A stretch of 64,000 nt of DNA from Dehalococcoidia bacterium (lineage in GTDB: Bacteria > Chloroflexota > Dehalococcoidia > CAUJGQ01): contig DATGEL010000108.1 in the NCBI GenBank assembly GCA_035310145.1, positions 1 through 64,000 on the forward strand, given 5' to 3'. Below, one piece after another: positions 49,497 through 58,979 of this stretch (positions are counted from its first letter, which is position 1; every line of letters starts with the position of its first letter). Position numbers and translations under genes: made by a program. The notes under the pieces are model-generated. The model saw only the letters and a program-made list of their open reading frames with translations, made no database searches and was not told the origin of the DNA.

Positions 49497-52472
49497 ATGC
49501 TCGAACTGTTGATCGAACGCGACGGAGACGCCCGCCGGGAGGCATCGGACAAGGACGATCTCACCATCGGCCGCTCCAGCGACAACGACCTGGTGCTGGC
49601 CGATGCCAGTGTCTCGCGCCACCACGCGCGCATCGTGCGCCGCGCCGCCTCGGTCTTTGTCGAAGACCTGGGCGGCGCCAACGGCACCACGCTCAACGGC
49701 CGCGTGCTGCGCAGCGAGACCGCCGAAGTCGGGCCCAGCGACCGCATCGGCATCGGCTCGTTCCAGGTCACGCTGCACGCGCCGCCCGAGCCGGTCCGCC
49801 CCGCCGCGGCCGCGGACTTCCGCCCGGTGCTGTATGTGCACACGCCCAACCGCCAGTTCAGCGTGCGCATGCAGCGCGACGAGGTGACGATCGGCCGCGG
49901 CAACAGCAACGACATCCCGATCGACCTGCCCACCGTCTCAGTACACCATGCCGTGGTGCGCCGGCGCGGCGAACGCTGGGAACTGGTCGATCTGCACAGC
50001 CGCAACGGCACCTCGATCAACGGCCGCCCGATCGAAGAGGCGCTGCTCAACGACGGCGAGGCTTTCCAGCTCTCCGGCGCGGTCACGATCACCTTCGCGC
50101 TGCGTCCGGACGATCCGCCCACGCTCGTGCCCTCGCCTGCAGGCTCGCCGGACCCCGACGGCATTACGCAGGCGATTCACCGGCAAGGCGGCGCCGAGGC
50201 GCCGGCTGCGGCTGGTGTGTTCGGCGCCACCGCCGCGATCGAGCCGGCCCGCGACGGCAGCGCGCCGCCGCTCGCGCCCGCGCCGCTGCCGGCCGGCGGC
50301 GATACGCGGCCGCGCGTGGTGCCGCACGCGCCGGGCGCGGCGCGCATCAGCGTCGGGCGCGTCAGCAGCAACGACCTGGTGCTTGCCTCGCCGCAGGTCT
50401 CGCGCGAGCATGCTGTGATCGTCCGCGCCGCCGCCGATGCGCCCTGGGTGATTACCGATCTCAAGAGCACGAACCGCACCTACGTCAACGGCGAGGCGAT
50501 CGCCGAGCGCCAGTTGCGCGAGGGCGACGTGATCCGCATCGGGCCGTACCGGCTGACGGTGCGCCAGGGCGAGATCGAGCACTTCGACGAAACGACCGGC
50601 ATCCTGCTGGAGGCGCGGAACCTGCGCAAGCTTGTCGGCAAGGGTACGGCGATCCTGCAGGACGTGACGCTGGTCGTGCAGCCGCACGAGTTCGTGGCCG
50701 TGGTCGGCGTCTCCGGCGCGGGCAAATCGACGCTGCTCGGCGCGCTCAGCGGCCTGCGCCCGGCGACCAGTGGCCAGGTCCTGCTCAACGGCTTCTCGCT
50801 CTACGACCATTTCGACTCGCTGCGGGCGCAGATCGGCTACGTGCCGCAGGACGACATCATCCACAAAGAGCTGAGCGTCGAGCGGGCGCTGGACTACGCG
50901 GCGCAACTGCGCATGCCGGAAGACGTGACGCCGGCCGAACGCGCCGCCCGCCTCGGCGAGGTGATCGAGGAGCTCGGCCTGCAACGCCAGCGCGAGACGC
51001 CGATCAGCGCCCTCAGCGGCGGCCAGCGCAAGCGGGTCAGCATCGGCGTGGAGCTGCTGACGCAGCCGCCGCTCTTCTTTCTGGACGAGCCGACGTCCGG
51101 CCTCGATCCGGGCACGGAAACGCGCATGATGGCGCTGCTTCGCCAGCTCGCCGACCAGGGGCGCACAGTGCTGCTGATCACGCACGCAACGCGTAACGTC
51201 TCGCTCTGCGACAAGGCGCTCTTCCTCGCCCGCGGCGGGCGTATCGCCTACTTTGGCCCGCCGCGCGCCGCGCTGGACTACTTCGGCGTCTCCGAGTTCG
51301 AAGACATCTACGACCTGATCGAGAACACTCGCTCGCCCGAAGAATGGGAGCAGTCGTACCAGGCGTCGCCCTTCTTCCAGCACGAGATCCAGGCGCGGCT
51401 GGAGCACCCGCAGGGCGTCGCCGCCGGCCTGGCGCCGGCGCAGCCGAGGCCGCAGGCAGCCGGCCCCGGCAAGCACCGGCCACAGCCCGTGGCCTGGCGC
51501 CAGTTCCAGATCCTGACACGGCGCTACGCCAACATCGTGCTGAACGACCGCAAGAACCTGGCGATCCTGCTGCTGCAGGCGCCGATCTTCGCGCTCTTCC
51601 TCTTGCTGCTGTTCAAACCAGCGGTGTTCACACGGCCGAGCGGCGTGCTCGTCTTCGCCAAAGAGAGCGGCGTGGTGCGCCCGGTGACGCCTGATCCGAG
51701 GACGGGTGCGATCACGGGCATTGCGAAGGGAGCGACGCTGGTCGCCGTCACCGGCGAGGACTGCAACGAGCAGGCGATCGCCACGCTCGGTCTGAGCGGC
51801 AAATGTGACCTGGCCAGCGGCAACGGCAACACCAACGCGGGCAAAGCCACGCAGCTCGCCCTGATCCTTGCGGCGATGATCGTCTGGCTCGGCACCTTCA
51901 ACGCCATCCGCGAGATCTGCCGCGAGGACGCGATCTACCGGCGCGAGCGCGTGGTGAACCTGCGGGTCTTTCCCTACATCGCCTCCAAGTTCGCCGTGCT
52001 GTTCGCACTGATCGTGATCCAGGCGACGCTGCTGCTGGGCCTCACGGCGCTGCGCATCCACATCCCTGGCGGCATGGGCGGTTTGAGCGGCGCCTGGCTC
52101 TCGCTGGCGTTGGGCGGCGCCGGCTCGGTGGCTGTGGCGCTGGCGGTCTCCGCCGCGGTCTCCAACCCCGATCGCGCCGTCTTCGCCGCGCCGCTGATTA
52201 TGCTGCCGCAGATCCTCTTCAGCGGCCTCTTGCAGCCGGTGAAGGATCTTGGCCCGGCGCAGCCGCTGGCCGCACTGGTGACGACGCGCTGGACCTACGA
52301 GGCGCTGGGCCGGGTGCTCGACGTGGTGAAGCTGGCGATCATCCCGGAGCAGTTCCCGCAGACGGCGGCGATCGACGGCTCTGCGATCGGCCGCTGGCTG
52401 ATCTTGCTCGGCTTCGTCGTCGTCTTCGGGGCGATCGCCACCAGCCTGCAACGGCTGAAGGACCGGCGCTAG
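49497..52472 (+). CDS. FHA-ABC transporter 2: three FHA domains, ABCG-type ATPase and permease
   Basis: This 991-residue paralogue has the same order of domains: FHA1 (IGRSSDND, SVSRHHA, GGANGT), FHA2 about 120-205 (IGRGNSND, but SVHHA lacks the Arg), a Pro/Ala-rich linker, FHA3 about 280-365 (VGRVSSND, SREHA, NRT instead of NGT), then Walker A GVSGAGKST near 403, LSGGQRKRVSIGVEL, FFLDEPTSGLD, and the ABC-2 permease. Its ATPase region is nearly identical in DNA sequence to the first transporter over stretches of about 50-70 bases. The loop after the first helix is longer than in transporter 1. It may dimerise with its neighbour. Confidence 0.93.
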   Translation: MLELLIERDGDARREASDKDDLTIGRSSDNDLVLADASVSRHHARIVRRAASVFVEDLGGANGTTLNGRVLRSETAEVGPSDRIGIGSFQVTLHAPPEPVRPAAAADFRPVLYVHTPNRQFSVRMQRDEVTIGRGNSNDIPIDLPTVSVHHAVVRRRGERWELVDLHSRNGTSINGRPIEEALLNDGEAFQLSGAVTITFALRPDDPPTLVPSPAGSPDPDGITQAIHRQGGAEAPAAAGVFGATAAIEPARDGSAPPLAPAPLPAGGDTRPRVVPHAPGAARISVGRVSSNDLVLASPQVSREHAVIVRAAADAPWVITDLKSTNRTYVNGEAIAERQLREGDVIRIGPYRLTVRQGEIEHFDETTGILLEARNLRKLVGKGTAILQDVTLVVQPHEFVAVVGVSGAGKSTLLGALSGLRPATSGQVLLNGFSLYDHFDSLRAQIGYVPQDDIIHKELSVERALDYAAQLRMPEDVTPAERAARLGEVIEELGLQRQRETPISALSGGQRKRVSIGVELLTQPPLFFLDEPTSGLDPGTETRMMALLRQLADQGRTVLLITHATRNVSLCDKALFLARGGRIAYFGPPRAALDYFGVSEFEDIYDLIENTRSPEEWEQSYQASPFFQHEIQARLEHPQGVAAGLAPAQPRPQAAGPGKHRPQPVAWRQFQILTRRYANIVLNDRKNLAILLLQAPIFALFLLLLFKPAVFTRPSGVLVFAKESGVVRPVTPDPRTGAITGIAKGATLVAVTGEDCNEQAIATLGLSGKCDLASGNGNTNAGKATQLALILAAMIVWLGTFNAIREICREDAIYRRERVVNLRVFPYIASKFAVLFALIVIQATLLLGLTALRIHIPGGMGGLSGAWLSLALGGAGSVAVALAVSAAVSNPDRAVFAAPLIMLPQILFSGLLQPVKDLGPAQPLAALVTTRWTYEALGRVLDVVKLAIIPEQFPQTAAIDGSAIGRWLILLGFVVVFGAIATSLQRLKDRR

Positions 52473-52558
52473 CCCTCGGCCCTACTCCATCCATCCGCCT
52501 GTGTGGCCCGGCCGGAGGATGCCGGCAGCGCCGGAGCGCTCCGTACGATGACGGCGTC

Positions 52559-54562
52559 ATGCTCAAACTGCCCTTCCGCCGCCCATCTCGGCCGCACACG
52601 CATGCCGATGCCGCGCCCTCGACCGAGGGCATCGGGCTCGAAGCCCGCGACCTGTGCACCGAGATCGGCCGCGGCCAGGTCATCCTGCACGACGTCTCGC
52701 TGATCGCCGAGCCCGGCGAGCTGGTCGCCATCGTCGGGATCTCCGGCGCGGGCAAGACCACGCTGCTCGGGGCGCTCAGCGGCGTGCGGCCGGCCTCCCG
52801 CGGCACGGTCACGGTCAACGGGCTGCCTCTGTACGAGAACTTCCGCCTGCTGCGCACACACGTCGGCTACGTGCCGCAGGACGACATCATCCACACACGC
52901 CTCAGCGTGGAGCGAGCGCTGCGCTACGCGGCGGAGTTGCGCCTGCCCGCCGGCACGAAGCGCAAGCAACGCAAGCGGCGTGTCGCCGAGCTGATCGAGG
53001 AGCTTGGCCTGCAGGAACAGCGCAAGAAGATGATCCACGACCTCAGCGGCGGCCAGCGCAAGCGTGTCAACATCGCCGTCGAGCTGCTGACCAGGCCACC
53101 GCTCCTCTTCCTCGACGAGCCGACCGCTGGCCTCGACCCGGCGACCGAGAGCCGCTTGATGGACCTGCTGCGCGGCCTCGCCAACCAGGACCGCACGATC
53201 CTGATCGTCACGCACGCCACGCGCAACATCGCCATTTGCGATCGCGTGCTCTTCCTCGCCGGCGGCGGGCGCATGGCTTTCTTCGGCTCGCCGGACGCCG
53301 CCCTCTCCTATTTCAACGCCGCCGACTTCGAGGAGGTCTACGTCAAGCTGTCAGATGAGCGCACGTCGGAGGAGTGGGAGCAGACGTTTCTCGACTCGCC
53401 GCAGTATCGCGCACAGATCACCGACCAGCTCGGCCCGCCGGCAACCGGGCCGGGAGAGACGCCCGCGGCCGTCCCGCGCGCCCTGCCGGCCAAGGCGGCG
53501 CTGAAGCCGATCGGCCCACTGCGCCAGTTCAGCGTGCTTAGCCGTCGTTACGCGAACACGATCGTCAACGACCCCAAATACCTGCTCGTCCTGGTCTTGC
53601 AGGCGCCGATCATCGCGCTGCTGCTCTGGGCGCTGTTTCAGCCCGACATCTACAAGCCGCAGAGCGATGTGGTGGTGATCGCGGTGAAGGGCGGCAACGC
53701 GCAGGTGGCATCGCGCGATCTGCGCAGCGGTGAGATCGTGAACGTCCCGCCGGGTGCGCAGTTGGTTGCGCTCTCCGGTCCGGGCTGCACCAGCGTCAGT
53801 TCGCCCACGACGCTGCCGGCAGATTGCCAGCTCGCCGGCGGCAACGGCAACAACCGCGCACTCAAGGGCGCACAGCTCGCCTTCATCCTCGCCGCCGTCG
53901 CCGTCTGGCTCGGCACGCTGAACGCGATCCGCGAGATCGCGAAGGAGCACGCGATCTACCGGCGCGAACGGCTGGTCAACCTGCGCATCGGGCCGTACGT
54001 GGGCTCAAAGTTCTTCGTGTTGTCGCTGCTGATGGCCGTGCAGAGCCTGTTGTTGCTCGGCGTCGCCGCGGCGCACATCGACTTCCCCGGCCACGTCGAC
54101 CACTGGTTGGTTACCCTGCCGCACGCGGTCGGCAGCGTGCGCGCCGTCAATCTCCCGTATCCCGCCGGGCCGATCGACGGCGTGTTCCTCTCGCTGCTGC
54201 TGGGCGGCATCGCCTCGGTCGCCGTCGCGCTGGCCGTCTCTGCCGCGGTGTCGAACGCCGACCGCGCAATCGTCGCGGCGCCCTTGCTGATGGTGCCGCA
54301 GATCCTCTTTGCGGGCGGGCTCACGCCGGTGCAGGATCTGGGGCCGGCACAGCCGCTGGCGGCGCTTGTGGCGACGCGCTGGACGCACGAAGCGATCGGG
54401 CGCGTCACGCATGTGCTCTCCGTGGCCGCGGTGCCGGAGACCTTCCCGTACGCCGACGCCCTGGACGGCGACGCGGCCGGCCGCTGGCTGATTCTCGCCT
54501 GCTTCGTCGTGGTGGGGCTGCTCGCGGCGATGGTGTTGCAACGGCTGAAGGACCGGCGCTGA
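52559..54562 (+). CDS. ABCG-type exporter without FHA domains
   Basis: This 667-residue protein has the ATPase directly at the N-terminus (Walker A GISGAGKTT near 60, LSGGQRKRVNIAVEL, LFLDEPTAGLD), then a linker and the ABC-2 permease (LVLVLQAPIIALLLWALF; AFILAAVAVWLGTLNAIREIAKEH). It is a third member of the local family but lacks the three FHA modules, so phospho-control would have to come from a partner. Half-transporters of this type act as dimers, and pairing with either FHA-ABC protein is possible. The gap to transporter 2 is 86 bases. Confidence 0.93.
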   Translation: MLKLPFRRPSRPHTHADAAPSTEGIGLEARDLCTEIGRGQVILHDVSLIAEPGELVAIVGISGAGKTTLLGALSGVRPASRGTVTVNGLPLYENFRLLRTHVGYVPQDDIIHTRLSVERALRYAAELRLPAGTKRKQRKRRVAELIEELGLQEQRKKMIHDLSGGQRKRVNIAVELLTRPPLLFLDEPTAGLDPATESRLMDLLRGLANQDRTILIVTHATRNIAICDRVLFLAGGGRMAFFGSPDAALSYFNAADFEEVYVKLSDERTSEEWEQTFLDSPQYRAQITDQLGPPATGPGETPAAVPRALPAKAALKPIGPLRQFSVLSRRYANTIVNDPKYLLVLVLQAPIIALLLWALFQPDIYKPQSDVVVIAVKGGNAQVASRDLRSGEIVNVPPGAQLVALSGPGCTSVSSPTTLPADCQLAGGNGNNRALKGAQLAFILAAVAVWLGTLNAIREIAKEHAIYRRERLVNLRIGPYVGSKFFVLSLLMAVQSLLLLGVAAAHIDFPGHVDHWLVTLPHAVGSVRAVNLPYPAGPIDGVFLSLLLGGIASVAVALAVSAAVSNADRAIVAAPLLMVPQILFAGGLTPVQDLGPAQPLAALVATRWTHEAIGRVTHVLSVAAVPETFPYADALDGDAAGRWLILACFVVVGLLAAMVLQRLKDRR

Positions 54563-54590
54563 GCAGCGGTCCCGCCGCCCGCGAGCGGAC

Positions 54591-55316
54591 CTAGCGCGTG
54601 CCCGCCGCGCCAACCAGTCGATAGACGCCGGCCTGGTCGGCTTCGACGCCCGGCCAGGACTGATCGCGTAGCTTGCGATCGAGCCGCGCCAGCAGCCGTT
54701 CGAGCATCGCGCCGTCCCACGTCCCGGCGGCCCAGGCGGCATCGCCGAGCGCCCGCGGCGCGGCGCCGGCCGACGCGGCCGCCTCCAGCGTGCTGAAGAT
54801 CGTCGCTTCACGCGGCTCAAGGTGCACGGGCCGCGGCGGCTCGGGAGCTGCGACGGCCGCTGCCGGCGCCGGCTGAGCCGCCGGCATGGCCGCGGCGTGG
54901 AGCTCGGCCGGCGCTTCGGCCGCCTCGGTGCCTGAGGCTCCCGCGGTCTCCGGCTCGGCCTCGGCGTCGGCAGGGAAGGGGTAGATAATCGTTCGATCCG
55001 CGTCTTGCTCGTCGGCCATGTGCACGATCAGCGTAAAGTCGCCCAGCCGCACCGCATCGCCGGCGAACAGCGCATGGCTGCGAGAGACGCGCTTGCCGTT
55101 GAGGATCACCCCGTTCTTGCTGCCCTCATCGACCAGTTGCCAGCTACGGCCACTGCGCTCCAGGCGGGCGTGGTAGCGCGAAATGTAGCCGCTGTCCAGG
55201 GTCACATCGCAGTCGCGCGCCCGCCCGATGCGGATCAGGTCGGCGTCGAGGCGAACCTCGCGTTCGCCGCCCCCCGGCCCCCGAATCGTCAGGCGGATGG
55301 CGTCGGCGTCCGCCAT
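54591..55316 (-). CDS. FHA-winged helix fusion protein
   Basis: This 241-residue protein has an intact FHA domain (about 1-100: IRIGRARDCDVTLD, YISRYHARL, SKNGVILNG), an acidic Ala/Pro/Glu linker (about 115-165), and a C-terminal region HLEPREATIFSTLEAA ending in LDRKLRDQSWPG and GVYRLV. That end resembles the OmpR/PhoB winged helix, so the protein may bind DNA in response to a phosphothreonine partner. I chose the ATG at 55316 with GGAGG 7 bases upstream. It is divergent from the PP2C gene and convergent with the FHA-ABC cluster. Confidence 0.82.
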   Translation of the reverse strand: MADADAIRLTIRGPGGGEREVRLDADLIRIGRARDCDVTLDSGYISRYHARLERSGRSWQLVDEGSKNGVILNGKRVSRSHALFAGDAVRLGDFTLIVHMADEQDADRTIIYPFPADAEAEPETAGASGTEAAEAPAELHAAAMPAAQPAPAAAVAAPEPPRPVHLEPREATIFSTLEAAASAGAAPRALGDAAWAAGTWDGAMLERLLARLDRKLRDQSWPGVEADQAGVYRLVGAAGTR

Positions 55317-55497
55317 TCTGTCACCTCCGCATGGCGCTGCGGTCAACAGCGTAGCGCAGCAGAACGCCGGCGTGTAGCCAACACGGCCGCCATGGATAAA
55401 ATAGGTGTGATTGCAGCCGGTCCGGGTGCTGCGGCACGATCGGCTCGCCGGCAGCGGCGGCGCGCCAAGGCGCTCAGCAGGAGTGGCGGCCCGTTTC

Positions 55498-56358
55498 ATG
55501 ACCGACACGCATCGCTTCAACATCCAGACCGGGCGACTCGCCGCCGGCGGCAGCCGCCAGGGGCCGAAGCACCTGGAGAACGAGGACAGCTTCCGGCTTT
55601 CGGAGCCAGATCGCGCGGCCCTGCGCGCCTCCCATGGCAACCTCTACGTGGTGGCCGACGGTGTCGGCGGCCACCTCAAGGGCGAAGTCGCCAGCGCCCT
55701 CGCCGTGGAAAGCGTTGAGCGGGCCTACTTCGCCGCCCAGACCGGCGATCCGGTAACTGACCTGATCGAGGCGGTGGGGCAGGCGAACCGGCGCGTTCAT
55801 GAGTCGGCCGCGCAGCAGACCGATGAGGGGCTGCCGATGGCCACCACCGTGGTCGCCGCGGCGGTGCTGGACGACCAGATCATCGTGGCCAACGTGGGCG
55901 ACAGCCGCGCCTACGTCGTCGGCGACGGCCAGATCCGCCAGCTCAGCCACGACCACTCCTGGGTGCAGGACCAGCTCGACAGCGGCAAGCTCACGCCCGA
56001 GGAGGCTCGTCACAACCCGCGGCGCAACATCATCACGCGGGCGCTGGGCCTCGACCACAAGGTCGAGGCCGAGGTGAAGACCGAAACCGACACCGGCGGC
56101 CAGACACGTCTGGTGCTGTGCAGCGACGGCGTGCACGGCGTGATCGATGACGACGAGCTGGCCGCGAAGATTGAGGGGGTCGAGCCGCAGGCCGCCGTCG
56201 AGAGCGTGCTGGCGCTCGTCGAAGAGCGCAAAGGCCGCGACGACGCCACCCTCGTCGTCGTCGAAGTTGGCACGAGAGTCAGCATCGAAGAGGAAGAGCA
56301 TCCGGCGCAGGCCGACTTCTTCCCGCGCATCTTCCGCATCTTCCGCCGCCGCCGCTGA
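55498..56358 (+). CDS. PP2C-type Ser/Thr protein phosphatase
   Basis: This 286-residue phosphatase has the PP2C motifs: GPKHLENEDSF, VVADGVGGHLKGEVAS, MATTVVAAAVLDD, ANVGDSRAYVV, CSDGVHGVIDDDEL and GRDDATLVVVEV, with the Asp residues that bind two Mn/Mg ions. It would remove phosphate from Ser/Thr, opposing the kinase that feeds the FHA domains nearby, as PstP does in mycobacteria. The C-terminus ends in Arg-rich FRIFRRRR. No kinase is in the window. I chose the ATG at 55498, where family similarity starts. Confidence 0.93.
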   Translation: MTDTHRFNIQTGRLAAGGSRQGPKHLENEDSFRLSEPDRAALRASHGNLYVVADGVGGHLKGEVASALAVESVERAYFAAQTGDPVTDLIEAVGQANRRVHESAAQQTDEGLPMATTVVAAAVLDDQIIVANVGDSRAYVVGDGQIRQLSHDHSWVQDQLDSGKLTPEEARHNPRRNIITRALGLDHKVEAEVKTETDTGGQTRLVLCSDGVHGVIDDDELAAKIEGVEPQAAVESVLALVEERKGRDDATLVVVEVGTRVSIEEEEHPAQADFFPRIFRIFRRRR

Positions 56359-57097
56359 GCCGCGCAGAACGTTTGCAGGGATGCGTGCCGGCGCACGGCA
56401 GAGCTGGAGACGGCGTTCCACGCGCCGCGATGAAGCGTTTAGGCGGGGAGCAGCCCTGCCGCGCGGCTGGCGCGGGTATCATCTGCTCCGAGCATTTCAT
56501 GCAGCCTATGGCAGTAATTCAGCGCGATCGCTCCGCCGAAGGCGAAGGAGATCCGCGCGGTCCGCGGTGCCTGGGCAAGGCCTTCCACCCGCTGCGGGAA
56601 GCTCAGCACGCGGACGCCTTACAGATGGTTTCAAAACCGGCTCGGGTTCCCGCTTGAAGGTATGCGATCGCCCGTGAACGCCGGTTTTGAAACCATGTCT
56701 TAGCCATTCCCACCGCGGCGATGCCAGGCGCTGCGCGGAAAGCCGGGAACATTTCGCGCTTCGGAGGGCAGCGGGCGATCGCGTCGACGAAGCGAAGCAG
56801 ATCGACCAGTGCTCGGCCACGCTCCTCGAGGCTCACGCTGCGCCAGCGCAGCGTCTTCTCATCGAACTCTGGACGCGGCGCCGTGAACTTCGCCAGCCAT
56901 CAGGCCGCGCGTCACGCTCCTGCGCTGAAGGATCGGTTGAATCTTGGTTGCCGTTCGCTCCGCCCACCGCGAGCCTCACAGTGCCAATCACCTGATTCAG
57001 TGCAGCATCGACCCTTCGCCCCACCCCGGAGCGCTACTGCTCCGTCTCCTCGGCGCCGCCTATACTTGCGCTGACGCACTCGTCGCCGGAGAGAGGC
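56359..57097. other. Intergenic region of 739 bases with one palindrome, no gene seen
   Basis: Between the PP2C and phosphohexomutase genes I find the palindrome at 56625-56696 and a TATACT hexamer at 57061-57066 (possible -10 box for the mutase gene, without a clear -35). Short open frames here lack ribosome binding sites and domains. Confidence 0.7.
56625..56696. repeat. Long-armed palindromic element, copy B
   Basis: Perfect 17-base arms ATGGTTTCAAAACCGGC (56625-56641) and GCCGGTTTTGAAACCAT (56680-56696) enclose 38 bases; GTCT follows. Related to copy A at 12107-12177 (37-base spacer). A degraded left arm also occurs at 59014-59030 (14 of 17 positions). Confidence 0.85.
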
Positions 57098-58558
57098 ATG
57101 ACGGTCCCGATCACGTTCGGCACGGATGGCTGGCGCGCGGTAATGGCGGAGGAGTACACCTTTCGCAACGTGCGTGCCCTCGCCGCTTCGGTCGCGCGGC
57201 TGCTGAAGGCCGAAGGACTGGCAGAACGCGGCCTCGTCGTCGGCTGGGATACGCGCTTCGGCTCCAACCGCTTCGCCGAAGCCGTCGCCGAGGTCGTGAC
57301 CGCTGCCGGCATCAAGGTCTTTCTTGGCGCTCAGTTCGCGCCCACGCCCGCCTGCTCGGTGGGCGTGATCGAGCGGCGCGCCGGCGGCGGCGTGGTGATC
57401 ACCTCCAGCCACAACCCGGCCGAGTGGAACGGCTTCAAGTACAAGCCCGACTACGCCGGCTCCGCCTCGCCCGAGGTCGTCGCGAAGCTCGAAGCGCCGT
57501 TGGAGGAGATCCTGGCCGCGGGCGAGCCGCCGCGCCTGGCGCTGGAGGAAGCCGAGAGCAAGGGGCTGCTGGAGCGGCCGAACTTCGTGCCCGCGTACTT
57601 GCAACGTATCTCGGGCATGGTCGACCTGCCGCGGCTGCAGCAATCGGGGCTGCGGGTGGCCGTGGACTCGATGTACGGCGCCGGCCAGCGCTGCTTCGCC
57701 GAGCTGTTCGCCGGCGGCAGCGTGCGCATCACCGAGCTGCACAATGAGTACAACCCGCGCTTCCCCGGCATTCACGCGCCGGAGCCGATCGCCCGCAACT
57801 TGCAGGCCATCACCGAGGTCATGCAGCAGCGCGCCGACCCGTTCAGTGAGAGCGAAACCGCCGTTTTCGACCTCGGCCTCGCCACCGACGGCGACGCCGA
57901 CCGGCTGGGTGTGCTGGACGAGAACGGCGCCTTCGTCACTCAGCTGCAGGTCTTCGCGCTGCTCGCCTACTATTTCCTCGAAGTGCGCGGCATGCGCGGG
58001 CCGATCGTGCGCTCGCTGACCACGACACGCATGATCGATCGCCTGGGTGAGATCTACGGCGTGCCGGTCGAGGAGACAGCCGTCGGCTTCAAGTACATCG
58101 GCCCGCGCATGATGGCGCTCGACGCGCTGCTGGCCGGCGAGGAATCGGGCGGCTACGGCTTCCGCGGCCATATCCCCGAGCGCGACGGCGTGCTGGCCGG
58201 GCTGTTCATGCTCGACCTCGTGGCGCGCACCGGCAAGCGGCCGACGCAGCTCATCCAGGATCTGTACGCGAAGGTCGGGCCGCACTTCTACGACCGCGCC
58301 GACGTGCAGTTCGACCCCGCGCAGCGCGCCGCGATCATCGCCCGCCTCGACAAGGCGGCTCCCGGCGAAGTCGCCGGCCAGAAGGTGACCGGCAGCAGCC
58401 GGCTCGACGGCTATCTGTTCAACCTCGCCGGCGGCGGCTGGCTGCTGATCCGCTTCTCCGGCACTGAGCCGCTGATGCGTATCTACACCGAGGTGCAGGA
58501 CGAGCAACTGGTGCCGCGGGTGCTGGAGGCGGGCAAGCAGCTCGCCGGCGTGGGCTGA
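57098..58558 (+). CDS. Phosphohexomutase (phosphoglucomutase/phosphomannomutase family)
   Basis: This 486-residue enzyme has the alpha-D-phosphohexomutase motifs: GTDGWRAV at the start, the phosphoserine loop ITSSHNP (Ser104), the metal loop DGDADR near residue 265, the sugar loop GEESGG, and the phosphate-binding RFSGTEP near the C-terminus. It interconverts hexose 1- and 6-phosphates. The specificity (glucose, mannose or glucosamine) is unclear. Glucose-1-phosphate from it could feed GlgC, although the gene is far from that cluster. Confidence 0.94.
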   Translation: MTVPITFGTDGWRAVMAEEYTFRNVRALAASVARLLKAEGLAERGLVVGWDTRFGSNRFAEAVAEVVTAAGIKVFLGAQFAPTPACSVGVIERRAGGGVVITSSHNPAEWNGFKYKPDYAGSASPEVVAKLEAPLEEILAAGEPPRLALEEAESKGLLERPNFVPAYLQRISGMVDLPRLQQSGLRVAVDSMYGAGQRCFAELFAGGSVRITELHNEYNPRFPGIHAPEPIARNLQAITEVMQQRADPFSESETAVFDLGLATDGDADRLGVLDENGAFVTQLQVFALLAYYFLEVRGMRGPIVRSLTTTRMIDRLGEIYGVPVEETAVGFKYIGPRMMALDALLAGEESGGYGFRGHIPERDGVLAGLFMLDLVARTGKRPTQLIQDLYAKVGPHFYDRADVQFDPAQRAAIIARLDKAAPGEVAGQKVTGSSRLDGYLFNLAGGGWLLIRFSGTEPLMRIYTEVQDEQLVPRVLEAGKQLAGVG

Positions 58559-58571
58559 CCGCCGCGCGGCG

Positions 58572-58979
58572 TCACACGCTGACGCCAAGCGCCGCGATCC
58601 CGGCTTCGGCGCAGGCCAGATCGACCTCGTCGCTGGCGCCGCTGCAGGCGATGGCGCCGATTACGCTGCCGTCGCGCCTGATCGGCAGGGCGCCGTCGGC
58701 GGCGGTGACGAGGCCGCCGCTCTGGACTGTGAGCGCCTGGAACCACGGCGCCGCGGCGAAGCGGGTGAGCTTCGCGCCCGCCATGCCGAAGCCGGCGGCC
58801 GTGTACGCCATGGCGTGCGCCGAGTCGGCCGTGAGCCAGGGCGAACGCTCCATGCGCACCAGCGCGAGCAGGTGCCCTCCTGCATCGACCACGGCGGTGC
58901 TGATCGCGGCGCCGGCTTCGCCGGCCTTCTGCTGCGCGGCCGCGACCATGCGCAGCGCCTCGTTGCTGGTGAGACTCAT
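58572..58979 (-). CDS. GlcG/HbpS (PduO C-terminal-like) protein
   Basis: This 135-residue protein matches the GlcG/HbpS family: AVVDAGGHLLALVRME, a central AAGFGMAGAKLTRFA region, and the final GSVIGAIACSGASDEVDLACAEAGI. Members bind haem or cobalamin-like ligands, or act as small binding proteins near metabolic operons; the ligand is not clear here. I chose the ATG at 58979 because AAGGAG lies 8 bases upstream. It is convergent with the phosphohexomutase gene. Confidence 0.88.
   Translation of the reverse strand: MSLTSNEALRMVAAAQQKAGEAGAAISTAVVDAGGHLLALVRMERSPWLTADSAHAMAYTAAGFGMAGAKLTRFAAAPWFQALTVQSGGLVTAADGALPIRRDGSVIGAIACSGASDEVDLACAEAGIAALGVSV

Noticed and set aside
46973-52451. Very long minus-strand open frames across both FHA-ABC genes
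   Set aside because: They have no domains, are rich in Arg/Gly/Asp/His as expected from antisense GC-rich codons, and mirror well-supported genes.
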